Source of the DNA: Gracilaria domingensis
Lineage: Eukaryota; Rhodophyta; Florideophyceae; Gracilariales; Gracilariaceae
Length of the DNA stretch: 30,826 nt
Direction: 5' to 3'
NCBI GenBank assembly: GCA_022539475.1
Contig: VCMS01000161.1
Location: forward strand, 123,779 to 154,604
The translations under genes and the position numbers were made by a program. Under the pieces are notes generated by a model that saw only the letters and a program-made list of their open reading frames with translations, did not search any database and had not been told where the DNA came from. Each line of letters starts with the position of its first letter. The first letter of the stretch is position 1. This document shows positions 30,198 to 30,826 of the stretch, piece after piece.

Positions 30198-30826
30198 GGT
30201 TATGGGCCCAGCCCCGCTGACCTCTGCCGTTTGTCGTTCGTCATGAGGTTTCCCTTTCCGCCGCTCTCCCTCACCGCCGTCCGTGTTGTTGAACGCCGTT
30301 GTTGATGTTTTCGATGTTTTTTCTCCGTCGTGTTTCTTGTCATTGACCGGTTTGGTGGTGTTGTATTTCCCTTTTGGTTTGCGTTCCTCCCTGAGGGCGT
30401 TCTGGTGGTAGTGGCTCGACGCTGTTCTACTTTCGTGATTCTGTTTGGTTTCTAGTTCATTTTCGTTTTCGTCGATCGCTATCCGCTTTGTTGGTTTCTC
30501 GCCTCTGTTTTCGTTGTTGTGATCCCCGTGTCGTGTTTGCGGGTTCTGATCCGAGGGGTTGAGTACCGTTGTCGTTGAAGTCTGTGCACTTGTGTGTTGT
30601 GCTCAGCATTCGTTGTTTCGTTGAAGTCCGGGCACTGCCTGTGTGCTCGGCATTTGTGGTGATCACTTGGGTTTCGGTGCGACGAGCGGTTGATCCGAGC
30701 AATCGGGGACGTTAGTCTGGCGGCTTGAACCAATTCGGACGCACTGTCGAGCGGGCTCCCACCGGTCCTTCGGGGCAGATAACGGTGTCGGATCGAAGAA
30801 CCTGGTATACCCGGAGTGCTGAAGTT
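30198..30826 (+). other. PBS and partial leader at window end
   Basis: PBS 30198-30211 followed by type A leader, cut by the window edge before any hairpin array. Confidence 0.8.

Larger units (their letters stand above)
28918..30826 (+). mobile_element. Type A element with a 360-bp extension before its 5' LTR (right part outside window)
   Basis: Begins TGTCAGAG, runs through a full tail and the polypurine tract into LTR 29278-30197, then PBS and leader to the window end. The first base coincides with the TG that follows the internal polypurine motif in intact type A elements. The last ~50 bases differ from other copies by several indels, possibly lower-quality sequence. Confidence 0.82.

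Noticed and set aside
3..30826. Telomeric retrotransposon array
   Set aside because: Tandem head-to-tail elements suggested it, but there are PBS/LTR ends, target duplications, both orientations and no telomere-type repeats.

Overview
The window is a nuclear segment of a eukaryotic genome made almost entirely of Ty1/copia-type LTR retrotransposons inserted into one another. I see no host gene, no tRNA or rRNA gene and no CRISPR array. The lineage cannot be fixed from the sequence. The elements use the primer-binding site GGTTATGGGCCCAG, complementary to the anticodon region of initiator-Met tRNA (the half-tRNA primer known from Drosophila copia).

Two related element types are present. Type B is autonomous: ~0.78-kb LTR (TGTTGGATG...CTCTATCA), ~1.25-kb leader and one fused gag-pol frame. 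One near-complete copy lies on the minus strand (23422-28917), with pol broken by two 1-nt frameshifts. A plus-strand copy (11696-14131) is cut off in gag. Type A is non-autonomous: ~0.99-kb LTR (TGTTGGAAG...CTCTAACA) and a ~2.5-kb internal region without gag or pol. Its first 1.1 kb is homologous to the type B leader. After the point where the two leaders diverge comes an array of about 14 RNA-type hairpins, then a 360-bp 3' tail. Each hairpin has a variable outer stem whose arms change together, a fixed AGGT/TG internal loop and a short inner stem that also covaries. I regard this array as the most novel content of the window.

Layout: type A element 1 (3-4521); a tail plus chimeric LTR (4522-5845); a minus-strand integrase fragment of another copia family (5846-7042); type A element 2 (7043-11557); a second integrase fragment (11558-11695); plus-strand type B LTR, leader and gag start (11696-14131); a minus-strand type A LTR (14132-14882 and 23112-23279) split by a tandem LTR-int-LTR-int-LTR type A composite (14883-23106) with 5-bp target duplication CTGAA; a piece of the minus type A tail (23280-23421); the minus-strand type B element (23422-28917); and a plus-strand type A element starting with a 360-bp extension in front of its LTR (28918-end).

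Inferred working: type B supplies Gag, protease, integrase, RT and RNase H. Type A supplies only cis signals (TG...CA ends, PBS, shared leader, polypurine tract) and the hairpin RNA. A chimeric LTR and a misplaced 5' end point to template exchange and to use of a second polypurine tract during reverse transcription.
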